Source: VRUE01 sp963697915 (GTDB taxonomy: Bacteria; Actinomycetota; Thermoleophilia; Solirubrobacterales; 70-9). From it: a DNA stretch of 64,000 nucleotides. Every line of letters starts with the position of its first letter. Within the stretch, counting starts at the first letter, position 1. Positions 51,237 to 60,038 of this stretch are shown piece after piece. Where the stretch lies: assembly GCA_963697915.1 (NCBI GenBank), contig OY969103.1, forward strand, positions 930,001-994,000. The letters run 5' to 3'. The position numbers and the translations under genes were made by a program. The notes beneath the pieces were generated by a model that was not told the DNA's origin, searched no databases, and worked only from the letters and a program-made list of their open reading frames with translations.

Positions 51237-53522
51237 TCAGCTCGAATCCGCCAGCCGCCGCAGCCAGACGCTGCCGCCGCCGCGTCCGGCCGGCAGCCCC
51301 TCGAACATCCCGGTCACCTCGGTCCGGAAGGCATCCATCAGCGCGGTGACGCAGAGCAGCGGCGCGAAGCGGTCGTTGTACATCAGGAAGGCCTGCAGCA
51401 GGTACTGCTCGTTCCAGGTCTGGGCACGATCGAAGACCCAGTGATCGGGGTAGTCCATCGGCCAGAAGATGTCGTGGACGTGAATCAGCACGCCGGGGCG
51501 CAGGCGCGGCACGACCTCGAAGAAGAACCAGACCACGTCGCTTGCGACCCGCGCCACGTGCGAGCCGTCGTAGAAGCAGACATCGCCCTCCCCCAGCTCG
51601 TCGAAGACCTCGAGCGGGGCGCGCTGCAGGATCGACTCGTGCAGGCTCCAGTGCGAGGGCAGCGCGCGGAGCAGCTCTTTGCGCGGGTACGGCTCGATCT
51701 GGTCGACGCTCGCGGGAGGCGCGCCCTCCTCCTCGTTGCGCGCCAGCGCCTGCGCCATGAGCAGGCTGGACCAGCCACAACCGACCTCGACCACCCGTCG
51801 CGGTTTCGTCTCGCGCAGCAGCCCATAGTGGGCAACGGCGTCGGCACCGCTCCAGAAATCGTTGTCCCAGTGGTAGCGCGGCGGCCCCGGCGGCATGTCG
51901 GCAGGTACGTCGCGCAGCTCCGCGCAGTAGGGGGCGATCCGCTTCAGCTCCTCGAGCTGGCCATCGAGGTTCCACTCGACCCCCGCCGGCAACGGCCGGT
52001 CGTGCCAGAGGTCGCGGTTCTCCTCGAGGAAGAGCATGTCGTTGAGGCCGCTGTAGAAGTCGCGCAGCTGAAAGTGGTAGCCGCGGCGCTGGACCTCGAT
52101 CGCCGGCGCCTCGCGCAGCACCTCGATCGCCTGATCGAGCGTCGGCTCAGCCAGCGGAGGTGGCTCCGGCCGCGGGCTCGCGCTCGGCGGCTTCGCCAGC
52201 TCGCGCCCAGGCAGCACTCTCAGCGCTCGTTTCGACCGGCGCGCCTTGCGCGCCACCGCACGGGCACGCCGCAACGGCTTGGTGGCCTGCCAGGAGGTCG
52301 AGCCGAGAACCTCCTGCAGCTCTGCCTGGGCGGCGGCGGCTTCCTCTTGGGCAGCGACCAGCGCCGGATCGGCCAAGTGCCGGGTCCCCCGTTCGACGAC
52401 GGGCCGCACCGCGCGGGCGAGGTCGTCCCTGCCACAGTCTTCCACGCTGCGCAGGCAGTCTTCCCAGAGCAACAGGTGGATCTTGGCTGGCGGCGTGTAC
52501 TCCTCGTCGAGCTCGGAGAAGTCGAACTCGCTCGGAAAGGTGGTGAACTTTTCTCGTACACCTAACGCCTCGAGGCTGATCATCGTCAAGTTGCACTTGG
52601 AGCAGCGCCCACAGTTATACGCGCGGTCGTAGTTCATGTAACAGACCCGGAGAGATCGCTGCGCCATCGGGCTCTCGGCAACGAGGCGGGTCCGGTCGAA
52701 GCGGTTCAGGCGACCGCCGTGGTCAATGATCTCCAATGCCTCCGTCGACCACAGCCCGTCGATCATGCGACTGGCCCCGAGCGGCTGCTGGCTCGCATGG
52801 TCGCTGTCAGTCGGGATTAGAACGCGGTCGAAAAGCGACTCGAAGTAGAGCGCGACCGCGCAGAGCGCTGAGTTGTAGAAGGTGCCCCACTCGACCAGCG
52901 GGTCGGCGAACTCGCGGATCTTCAATTCCACCACGTGCAGAGGCTTGCCCATTTCCTCCGCCATCTCGCGCAGGACCGACTCCACCCGTTCGCCGAGCCC
53001 GACATGCCGGGGGGAAAGCGAGGGGACAATGTCGACGCCTTTGACGAAGATCAAGTCGGTGATTTCGGGGGCCGAAAGGATCGAGGCCCAAGAGTCGATG
53101 CCGCCGCTGAAGAAGCAGGCGACGCGGTCGTTCCCGCTGGGGGACGGAACCGACCGCTCGCCGGCCTCGACCACCACTTCCTTCAGTGGCCGTGGTTCCG
53201 CGGAAGACCACTCACGCGACCACGCGTGTTGTATCCCCTGGAACTCGCGTTGCATTCGCAGCACCCTCGGGCTTACCTCCCCCTCGACGCGGAGTATCCC
53301 GCCTTCCCGCATCGCCGGAACCAACCCCAGCGCCAGCGCTGAGTCCGCATGTGGGGTGATCTCGCCCGCTTCGCCTCCCACCCCTTCGATCCAAAGGCGA
53401 TGGGGCGTCGGGCCCACGCGGGCGTGGAATTCGATCCGCCCCGGAGAAATGACGAGATCCGTCAGCTCTTGCACCCGACTGGGAGGGTGATCCGCTCCGG
53501 GGGTCGCGAAGTCGTCGCTCAT
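51237..53522 (-). CDS. PP-loop ATPase-methyltransferase fusion
   Basis: 761 residues from the ATG at 53522. N-terminal half: PP-loop FFSGGIDSWASIL (SGGIDS at 139-144) and a Cys cluster NCGRCSKCNLT (C304, C307, C310, with C294 nearby), like QueC/ExsB-type or sugar-amidating WbpG-type enzymes. A linker at about 385-435 (ELQEVLGSTSWQATKPLRRA) is the coil common in glycan-locus proteins. C-terminal half: class I SAM methyltransferase (VVEVGCGWSSLLM at 577-589, YDGSHV, HVHDIFWP). It likely activates a carboxylate or carbonyl with ATP and methylates the same glycan. Substrate unknown. Confidence 0.78.
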   Translation of the reverse strand: MSDDFATPGADHPPSRVQELTDLVISPGRIEFHARVGPTPHRLWIEGVGGEAGEITPHADSALALGLVPAMREGGILRVEGEVSPRVLRMQREFQGIQHAWSREWSSAEPRPLKEVVVEAGERSVPSPSGNDRVACFFSGGIDSWASILSAPEITDLIFVKGVDIVPSLSPRHVGLGERVESVLREMAEEMGKPLHVVELKIREFADPLVEWGTFYNSALCAVALYFESLFDRVLIPTDSDHASQQPLGASRMIDGLWSTEALEIIDHGGRLNRFDRTRLVAESPMAQRSLRVCYMNYDRAYNCGRCSKCNLTMISLEALGVREKFTTFPSEFDFSELDEEYTPPAKIHLLLWEDCLRSVEDCGRDDLARAVRPVVERGTRHLADPALVAAQEEAAAAQAELQEVLGSTSWQATKPLRRARAVARKARRSKRALRVLPGRELAKPPSASPRPEPPPLAEPTLDQAIEVLREAPAIEVQRRGYHFQLRDFYSGLNDMLFLEENRDLWHDRPLPAGVEWNLDGQLEELKRIAPYCAELRDVPADMPPGPPRYHWDNDFWSGADAVAHYGLLRETKPRRVVEVGCGWSSLLMAQALARNEEEGAPPASVDQIEPYPRKELLRALPSHWSLHESILQRAPLEVFDELGEGDVCFYDGSHVARVASDVVWFFFEVVPRLRPGVLIHVHDIFWPMDYPDHWVFDRAQTWNEQYLLQAFLMYNDRFAPLLCVTALMDAFRTEVTGMFEGLPAGRGGGSVWLRRLADSS

Positions 53523-53545
53523 AGGGTCCGTCAGGATAAACTTGC

Positions 53546-54316
53546 TTATTCGCCGTGGGTCGATTTCGAGCGCTCTGGAACTCGATCGCCCACCCGGTAA
53601 TCGCCGCGGCTGAGCGTGTGCTCGAGCCAGACGTAGAGGACGATGAAGAGGTAGCGGCTGCCCATCTCTTTCATCGCCAGCTTGGCGACGCCGGTGGTGC
53701 GGTTGGTCCAATCGGTGGGGATGACGGCGTAACTGTGGCCGCGCACGATCGCCTTCAGCGGCATCTCGACGGTGAGGTTGAAGTGCTTGGAGAGCAGCGG
53801 CTGGATCGTCTCGATCGTCTCCCGCGTGTAGCCCTTGAAGGCGTTGGTGGTGTCGTTGTAGCGGTGGCGGAAGAGGACCCGGATGAACCAGTTGGCGAGC
53901 CGGTTGACGGTCAGCTTCACGCGCGGGTAGTCGTAGACGTGGGCGCCGGGCATGAAGCGCGAGCCGAAGGCGCAGTCCCAGCCTTCCTCGAGCAGCCGGT
54001 GGTAGCGGGCGATGTCCTCGGGGTTGTCGGAGGCGTCGGCCATCGCGATCACCACCGCGTCGCCCTCGAAGAGGTCGAGGCCGGCCCGGATCGCCATCCC
54101 GAAGCCCTTTTCGTAGCGGGAGGGCTTGCAGCGCACGCGCGGGTTGGCGGCGCCGATCGCGGCGACCACGGCGGCCGTGGTGTCGGTGCTGCCGTCGTCG
54201 ACGACGAGCACCTCGTAGTCGATCTCCTCGCGCTCGAGCACGGTGACGATCCCTTCCACCGTGTGCCCCACCGACCCCTCCTCGTTCTGGGCCGGGATGA
54301 CTACCGAGAGCTTCAT
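53546..54316 (-). CDS. GT2 polyprenyl-phosphate sugar synthase
   Basis: 256 residues from the ATG at 54316. LSVVIPAQNEEGSVGHTVEG, VLVVDDGSTDTT, VIAMADASDNPED (metal site) and GSRFMPG belong to the DPM1-like GT2 group that links a sugar to a polyprenyl phosphate. A hydrophobic segment (YLFIVLYVWLEHTL) lies near the end. It overlaps the SDR gene upstream by 4 bp and shares its operon. Confidence 0.85.
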   Translation of the reverse strand: MKLSVVIPAQNEEGSVGHTVEGIVTVLEREEIDYEVLVVDDGSTDTTAAVVAAIGAANPRVRCKPSRYEKGFGMAIRAGLDLFEGDAVVIAMADASDNPEDIARYHRLLEEGWDCAFGSRFMPGAHVYDYPRVKLTVNRLANWFIRVLFRHRYNDTTNAFKGYTRETIETIQPLLSKHFNLTVEMPLKAIVRGHSYAVIPTDWTNRTTGVAKLAMKEMGSRYLFIVLYVWLEHTLSRGDYRVGDRVPERSKSTHGE

Positions 54317-55386
54317 GCCGCGGGGGTCGTCCAGCGCTCGACGTTCTGCTCGTGCATCTCGCGCAGGATGTCCTCGACCCCGTAGCGCAGCTTCCAGTCC
54401 GGGTAGTCGGCTTCGAACGGCGCCAGGTCGGAGATCCACCAGCGGTGGTCGCCGATGCGGGCGTCCTCGCCCAGCTCCCAGCTCAGCTCGCGGTCGGCGA
54501 CCCGCTCGCAGACCTGGATCGCCTCCAGCATCGAGCAGTTGCTGAACCGCCCGCCGCCGATGTTGTAGACGGCGGCCGCGCGGGGCGCCGCGTGGAAAGC
54601 GGCGAAGGCGGCGATCAGGTCGGCGCTGTGGATGTTGTCGCGGACCTGCTTGCCGTTGTAGCCGAAGACGGTGTACGGGGTGCCGGTCGCGGTGCACTTC
54701 ATCAGGTAGGCGAGGAAGCCGTGCAGCTGGGCGCCGGCGTGCTGGGGGCCGGTCAGGCAGCCGCCGCGGAAGCAGACGGTGGGCATGTCGAAGTAGCGCC
54801 CGTACTCCTGCACGAGCAGGTCGGCGGCCGCCTTGGAGACGCCGAAGAGCGAGTGGGTGCAGGAGTCGATCGACATCGAGGTGTCGATGCCGCGGTGGTA
54901 CTGGTGCGACTCGGGCAGCTCGAGGCGCAGCTCCAGGTCCTCCAGCGGCAGCCGGTTCGGCGTGTCGCCGTAGACCTTGTTGGTCGAGCAGAAGATGAAG
55001 CTCGCCTCCGGGCAGTGAGCGCGGGTCGCCTCGAGCAGGTTGAGCGTGCCGTTGGCGTTGACGCCGAAATCGGTCTGCGGGTCGCTCGCCGCCCAGTCGT
55101 GCGAGGGCTGTGCCGCGGTGTGGACGACCAGCTCGATCGCCTTGCCGTGGGCGGCGAAGATCCGATCGACCGCGTCGCGGTCGCGGATGTCGGCGTTTTC
55201 GCTGCGGAAGGAGGAGTGCTCGCCGACGAGCCGATCGGTGACGTGCGCGGTCGAGGCCTCAGCCCCGAAGAAGCTGGCCCGCATGTCGTTCTCGATCCCG
55301 ACCACGTCGTAGCCCTCGCGGACGAAGTGGCCCACCGCCTCGGAGCCGATCAGGCCGCCTGACCCCGTGATGATCGCTACCGGCAT
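54313..55386 (-). CDS. SDR-family nucleotide-sugar epimerase (CDP-paratose 2-epimerase/RfbE-like)
   Basis: 357 residues. Rossmann GSGGLIGSEAV, then FIFCSTNKVYGD, SIDSCTHSLFGVSK (catalytic Tyr is replaced by Phe at the YxxxK position: FGVSK) and AQLHGFLAYLMKC, which match the RfbE/CDP-paratose epimerase branch. RfbE uses a Thr/Ser..Lys set, so the missing Tyr is worth noting. Probably epimerises a CDP- or dTDP-deoxy sugar for this locus. Confidence 0.8.
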   Translation of the reverse strand: MPVAIITGSGGLIGSEAVGHFVREGYDVVGIENDMRASFFGAEASTAHVTDRLVGEHSSFRSENADIRDRDAVDRIFAAHGKAIELVVHTAAQPSHDWAASDPQTDFGVNANGTLNLLEATRAHCPEASFIFCSTNKVYGDTPNRLPLEDLELRLELPESHQYHRGIDTSMSIDSCTHSLFGVSKAAADLLVQEYGRYFDMPTVCFRGGCLTGPQHAGAQLHGFLAYLMKCTATGTPYTVFGYNGKQVRDNIHSADLIAAFAAFHAAPRAAAVYNIGGGRFSNCSMLEAIQVCERVADRELSWELGEDARIGDHRWWISDLAPFEADYPDWKLRYGVEDILREMHEQNVERWTTPAA

Positions 55387-55395
55387 TCGCTTACC

Positions 55396-56487
55396 TCACT
55401 CCCTCTCCCCGACAGGGGCATCGATGTTGAGTGCCGCCGCGATCCGCTCCTCGTCGCTCGCGATCCAGGCGTGGATGTCGGCGAGAACCTGCTTCGCCCC
55501 TCGCCGCGGGCGCCACTCGTCGTGGCCGAACAGTCTTGCGCAGTCGGAGATGTAGATGGGGACGTCGCCGGTGCGCGTCTCGGCGACCGGCTCGATCGGC
55601 ACCTCGTTGCCGGTCAGCTCGCGGCAGATCGCGGTCGTCTCGAGCAACGAGAGGCTGCACTCGCGGCCGCCGCCGACGTTGACCGTGCACCCGTCCCAAC
55701 CGCCGGGATCGAGCAGCTGGCGCTCGACCAGGTCGACCAGGTCCTCGACGTGGAGCAGGTCGCGGACCTGCTTGCCCTTGCCGCCGAAGCCGATGTAGGT
55801 GAGCGGGTTGCCGAAGTGGTGGGCGAGCATCCAGTGGGTGAAGACCCCCTGGTCGACCTTGCCCATCTGCCAGGGGCCGGCGATCACGCCGCAGCGGTCG
55901 ACCACCGCCTGCACTCCGAACGAGGCGCGGTACTCCTCGATCAGCAGCTCGGCGGCGAGCTTGGTGGTGCCGTAGAGCGTGCGCGCCCCCTCCAGGGGGA
56001 AGGCCTCCGAGATTCCGGCGGGAGAAGCGCCGGGCACCGGCTGCTCGGCGGCGAGCTCGAAGCGGGTCGGCGCCTCGTCCAGCACCAGCTCCAACTGCGG
56101 GGCGACCGGGTAGACGCGGCTGGTCGAGAGGAAGAGCATGAAGGCGCCCGAGCGCCGCGCCAGCTCGAGGCAGTTGTAGGCGCCGGTCAGGTTGGTGTGC
56201 AGCAGGTAGGAGGTGTCGCCGTCGACCCCCGACATCACCGAGGGCTCTGCCGAGCACTCGATCAAGGCGGCGAGCTCGCCGAACCGCTCGAGGTCGGCGG
56301 GCTCGCGCACGTCGCCTTTGACGAACTCGACTCCGGCCTCCTCCAGCCGCGGCAGGTTGAGTTCCGAGCCGCGCCGGTAGAGGTTGTCGAGGGCGACGAC
56401 CTCCCACTCGGGGTGACGGGCGGCCAGCGAAACGGCCAGGTTGGAGCCGACGAATCCGGCCCCACCGGTGATCAGGACGCGGTCCAA
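55396..56487 (-). CDS. SDR-family nucleotide-sugar epimerase/dehydratase
   Basis: 363 residues, TTG start. VLITGGAGFVGSNLAV, IECSAEPSVMSG, LFLSTSRVYP, and YGTTKLAAELLI (Tyr/Lys intact). Also YIGFGGKGKQVRDLLHVEDL, close to the phrase in the neighbouring gene (GYNGKQVRDNIHSADL), so the two are related. Belongs to the RfbE/GalE-like branch. Sits 9 bp upstream of the next SDR gene on the same strand. Confidence 0.82.
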   Translation of the reverse strand: MDRVLITGGAGFVGSNLAVSLAARHPEWEVVALDNLYRRGSELNLPRLEEAGVEFVKGDVREPADLERFGELAALIECSAEPSVMSGVDGDTSYLLHTNLTGAYNCLELARRSGAFMLFLSTSRVYPVAPQLELVLDEAPTRFELAAEQPVPGASPAGISEAFPLEGARTLYGTTKLAAELLIEEYRASFGVQAVVDRCGVIAGPWQMGKVDQGVFTHWMLAHHFGNPLTYIGFGGKGKQVRDLLHVEDLVDLVERQLLDPGGWDGCTVNVGGGRECSLSLLETTAICRELTGNEVPIEPVAETRTGDVPIYISDCARLFGHDEWRPRRGAKQVLADIHAWIASDEERIAAALNIDAPVGERE

Positions 56488-56519
56488 GGGGGCCGGACGC
56501 TACAGGACGACCATCCCGC

Positions 56520-58493
56520 TCAATTCCTGGGCAGGAGGAATTCGAACTGGCCCGCCGTCTCGACCGGTTCGAACTCGTCGAATATGTAGTTGTTCAGCGG
56601 CGTGTCCGGCCTTTCCCGGCCACCCAGCCACATGCCCGCCTGGGTTTCGTTGCGGAGCGCGCAGGGTCGCGGCGAGGCGCGCAGCTCGGCGACGACACGG
56701 CGCTGTTCGGCCTCGTCGAGCGTCGTGATCCAGGCTCCCGGCGGCGTCAGGACCGGCGGCTTGATCCCCGACCAGAGGTAGAGGCTGTTGACGTTTGGGT
56801 AGGAGATGAAGGCGGTGCAGCGGTTGTCCCGCAGCAGGGCGACCATCGTCTCGTATTCGCCCGCCTGTTCGGCCGGGAGACGCAGCTTGTCGGCGCCCGG
56901 GAACGAGAGCGCCTGCTGTTCGTCGTAGGAGATCGCGACCCTGGTCGCGGTGCGAGACACGTCCATGCCGAACTTCGCCGCCAGGGCGAAGGTCGCGACC
57001 GCGGCGAAGATGCCGAATCGCCGCAGGGCAACCGGGCCGGCGGCGGCGCTCCAGGCGCGCAGGCCCGCCAGACCGTCGGCGATGCAGAGCGCGCCCACCG
57101 GCACGTAGATCAGCGCCGCGATCACCACCTGCGAGCCCGCGACCGGGTAGACCTGGAGCGTCTGGGCCACGGCGAGCGCCGGCAGCAGCACGCGCAGGAA
57201 GCGCTTGCCGGGCGCCTCGAGCGCTCCCGGCGGGGCGGCGGCGGCGACCCAGGCGAGGGCCAGCGCCAGGGCGTCGGGGTTGCCCGGCGCCGGGCCGAAG
57301 GCGAAGGGGCTCGTCTGCGAGGTCGTGAACCAGATCGCCAACCCCGCCGCGAGGCGCAGCAGGCCGGGCCAGAGCAGGGGACGGCCGGCGGCGCTCGGTC
57401 GCAGCCAGGAGACGAGGACCGCGGCGGCCAGCGCGGCGATCCCCCAGTCGACCGCGGCGGGAGAGGAGTTGAAGGGGATGGTCAGCGTGTCGCGGACCCG
57501 CATCGCGAGGCCGACGGTGCCGTCGTAGACGTCGCCGAACGAGGGGCCCGTGAGGAGGATGACGAAGAGGATCGTGGCCAGGGTGCCGACGAACGCCGCG
57601 GTGCCGACGAGCAGCCAGTCGAACAGCCCTTCGTCGGCTTCGCCCCGCCGCGGCCGCAAGGGCCAGGCGGCGGCGATCACCGCGGCAGCGGCCAGGGTCT
57701 GGGTCGCGATCAGCGAGCGGGCCCACTCCTGGCTCAGGTCGCGCTCCGCGATCAGCAGCGGCATTGCCAGGAAGGCGGCGATCACGAGCCAGCGCAGCCA
57801 GGGCCGCCGCGAGAGGGGCTCGATCGTGAGCGCGGCGGCGAGCGCGACGGCGGCGATCGCGTAGGCGCCAAGGTTGACCTTGGTCATCACCAGCGCCGCC
57901 AGCAGGGCGCCTCCGGCGACGCCGGAGGCGATCAGCCAGCGCGAGGGGAAGCTGACCGCGACCATGATGAACACGGCCAGCAGGAGCGCACTGAGCCCGT
58001 GTGGGTGCATCGGCTCGAGCACGACGACGTCGAGGATGTTGAAGGCGACCAGCGTCGCGGCGAGGCCGAGCAGCAGCCGTCCCGTGAGGCGCTGCGTCGC
58101 CACCCCCATGAGCACGGCGGTCAGCAGCCAGGCGATGATCACGATCGTCCGGCTGGCCTCGTTGGTGACGTCCCAACCGGTGAGGGCGAAGAGGCCGCCG
58201 AAGAGCTCGTAGTAGAAGGGGCCGTAGGGCGAGTAGATGTCCCTGTAGAGGGCGTCGCCTTCGGCGAAGGCCTGGAGGCTGACCAGCAGCGTCCCCTCGT
58301 CGTCGTAGCCGTTGAAGATCGAGAAGATCGCCACGTAGGCAGCGGCCGCCAGGGCGACGGTGAGGGCACCGTAGGCGGCGACCGCGATCGCGGTGGGGTG
58401 CGCCCTCGCCCAGGCGCGGAGGCGCGAGAGAGCGGGCGGGAGCGGCGGATCGCTCTCGGAGGCGGCGGCGGGCTCGGGCACGGCGGCGGGCAC
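56520..58493 (-). CDS. Polytopic GT-C-type glycosyltransferase (GT39/ArnT-like)
   Basis: 657 residues from a GTG at 58493. About twelve helices. First outer loop GYDDEGTLLVSLQAF then EGDALYRDIYSPYGPFYY, the DD plus YSPYGP pattern of GT-C enzymes using polyprenyl-phosphate sugars. The C-terminal soluble domain (FPGADKLRLPAEQ..., GMWLGGRERPD) is small. It stands 14 bp from the GT2 gene upstream and may use that enzyme's product. Confidence 0.75.
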   Translation of the reverse strand: MPAAVPEPAAASESDPPLPPALSRLRAWARAHPTAIAVAAYGALTVALAAAAYVAIFSIFNGYDDEGTLLVSLQAFAEGDALYRDIYSPYGPFYYELFGGLFALTGWDVTNEASRTIVIIAWLLTAVLMGVATQRLTGRLLLGLAATLVAFNILDVVVLEPMHPHGLSALLLAVFIMVAVSFPSRWLIASGVAGGALLAALVMTKVNLGAYAIAAVALAAALTIEPLSRRPWLRWLVIAAFLAMPLLIAERDLSQEWARSLIATQTLAAAAVIAAAWPLRPRRGEADEGLFDWLLVGTAAFVGTLATILFVILLTGPSFGDVYDGTVGLAMRVRDTLTIPFNSSPAAVDWGIAALAAAVLVSWLRPSAAGRPLLWPGLLRLAAGLAIWFTTSQTSPFAFGPAPGNPDALALALAWVAAAAPPGALEAPGKRFLRVLLPALAVAQTLQVYPVAGSQVVIAALIYVPVGALCIADGLAGLRAWSAAAGPVALRRFGIFAAVATFALAAKFGMDVSRTATRVAISYDEQQALSFPGADKLRLPAEQAGEYETMVALLRDNRCTAFISYPNVNSLYLWSGIKPPVLTPPGAWITTLDEAEQRRVVAELRASPRPCALRNETQAGMWLGGRERPDTPLNNYIFDEFEPVETAGQFEFLLPRN

Positions 58494-58507
58494 GATAACG
58501 GAGCCGT

Positions 58508-59275
58508 CTACAGGCGCTGTGAGAGGCCGACCACGTCCCACAGCATCCGGTAGCTGGAGGAGAAGGCCCGCACCCTGCTGCGCGAGTCGTGGACGTAGAC
58601 GACCGAGACCTCGGCGATCCGCAGGCCGGCGCGGTCCGCCCGCATCAGCAGCTCGACGTCGAAGCTGAAGCCGGGGCAGGTCTGCTCGACGAGCAGCTCC
58701 TTCCCGGTGAGCGTCGGCATCAGCTTGAAGCCGCACTGCGTGTCGCGCAGCTCGAGCCCGGTCACCAGCCGGACCGTGCGGTTGAACGCCCTGCCCATCA
58801 GCTTGCGATGGCTGGGGCCGCGATCGACGACCGAGCGGTCGAGGGCGCGCGAGCCGATCGCGATGTCGGCGCCGGCGCGAATCGCCGCCGCCAGCTTGGG
58901 CAGCTCCTCGAGCGGGGTCGAGAGGTCGACGTCGAGGAGCAGGACGTAATCGCCCTCGGCCCGCGCCACCCCCGCCGCGACCGCGGCGCCCTTGCCCCTG
59001 TTCTCGCCGTCACCCAGCACGGGCCGAAGGCTGGGATAGGTCGCCCCGGCGTCCGCGAGCATCTCCGGCGTGCGGTCGTCGCTGCCGTCGTCGACGACGA
59101 TCGACTCGCGGAGGACGAAGCCCGCGCCGGCAACGGCCCCCCCTGCCGTGGTCGCAAGGATCTCCAGCAGCGCCGGGAGCCGGGCTTCCTCGTTGTAGGC
59201 GGGAATCACCAGCGACAGCGTCGCGCCGTCGCCACTCCCTGTCCCAGACTCGGTTTCGCCAACCACGCGGCGCAC
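58508..59275 (-). CDS. GT2 polyprenyl-phosphate sugar synthase (DPG/DPM-like)
   Basis: 255 residues, GTG at 59275. LSLVIPAYNEEARLPALLEI, VVDDGSDDRT, NRGKGAAVAAG, LLLDVDLSTPLEE and GSRALDRSVVDRGPSHRK are the ALG5/DPG-synthase-like blocks. It would load a hexose on a polyprenyl phosphate; the next gene is a GT-C enzyme. Confidence 0.88.
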   Translation of the reverse strand: MRRVVGETESGTGSGDGATLSLVIPAYNEEARLPALLEILATTAGGAVAGAGFVLRESIVVDDGSDDRTPEMLADAGATYPSLRPVLGDGENRGKGAAVAAGVARAEGDYVLLLDVDLSTPLEELPKLAAAIRAGADIAIGSRALDRSVVDRGPSHRKLMGRAFNRTVRLVTGLELRDTQCGFKLMPTLTGKELLVEQTCPGFSFDVELLMRADRAGLRIAEVSVVYVHDSRSRVRAFSSSYRMLWDVVGLSQRL

Positions 59276-59280
59276 GATAG

Positions 59281-60018
59281 TCAGACCCGGCGACCGGTCG
59301 TTCCGCTGATCCGCATCATCGGCACCCGCCAGATCGCCTCGGTGACGATCGAGCGACCCATCTTGGAGCTGCCCGCCTCGCGGTCGCGGAAGACGATCGG
59401 CACCTCGGCGACGCGGAACCCGGCGCGGATCGCCCGGTAGGTCGTCTCGACCTGGAAGGCGTAGCCGCGCGCCTGGATCGAGTCGATCTCGATCGCTTCG
59501 AGCACCTCGCGGCGGAAGCACTTGAAGCCGCCGGTCAGGTCCCGGACGCCGACCCCGAGCACGAGGCGTGCGTAGGCACAGCCTCCGCGGCTGATCGCGC
59601 GGCGCAGCGGCCCCCAGTCGCCGACCCCGCCGCCGTCGACGTAACGGGAGCCGAGCACCAGGTCGGCGCGCTCGGCGGCCTCGACCAGGCGCGGCAGGTA
59701 GGCGGGGTCGTGGGAGAAGTCGGAGTCCATCTCCAGCACCAGCTCGGCGCCCGCCGCCAGCGCCTCGCGGAAGCCGGCCAGGTAGGCCGGCCCGAGGCCT
59801 TCCTTGCGCGGCCGGTGCAGCACCTCGACCCGCTCGCTCTCCGCCGCCAGGCGGTCGGCGATCGCGCCCGTGCCGTCGGGCGAGTTGTCGTCGACGATCA
59901 GCGCCGTGGCCGAGGCGGGCAGCTTGGCGAGGGCCGCGCCGACCAGCCGCTCGATGTTCGCCGCCTCGTTGTAGGTGGGCAGGACGAGGTGGATCTGGGA
60001 CTGGGCGGCCGTCGGCAC
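59281..60018 (-). CDS. Polyprenol-phosphate mannose synthase-like GT2
   Basis: 245 residues. HLVLPTYNEAANIERLV, IVDDNSPDGTGAIADRL, HRPRKEGLGPAYLAGF, LEMDSDFSHDP and GVRDLTGGFKCFRRE match the DPM1/Ppm1 type that makes polyprenyl-phosphomannose. No C-terminal acyltransferase or helices. GTG start; coupled in the run 61178-53546. Confidence 0.88.
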   Translation of the reverse strand: MPTAAQSQIHLVLPTYNEAANIERLVGAALAKLPASATALIVDDNSPDGTGAIADRLAAESERVEVLHRPRKEGLGPAYLAGFREALAAGAELVLEMDSDFSHDPAYLPRLVEAAERADLVLGSRYVDGGGVGDWGPLRRAISRGGCAYARLVLGVGVRDLTGGFKCFRREVLEAIEIDSIQARGYAFQVETTYRAIRAGFRVAEVPIVFRDREAGSSKMGRSIVTEAIWRVPMMRISGTTGRRV

Positions 60019-60038
60019 GCGGCGATGCTATGCGCTCG

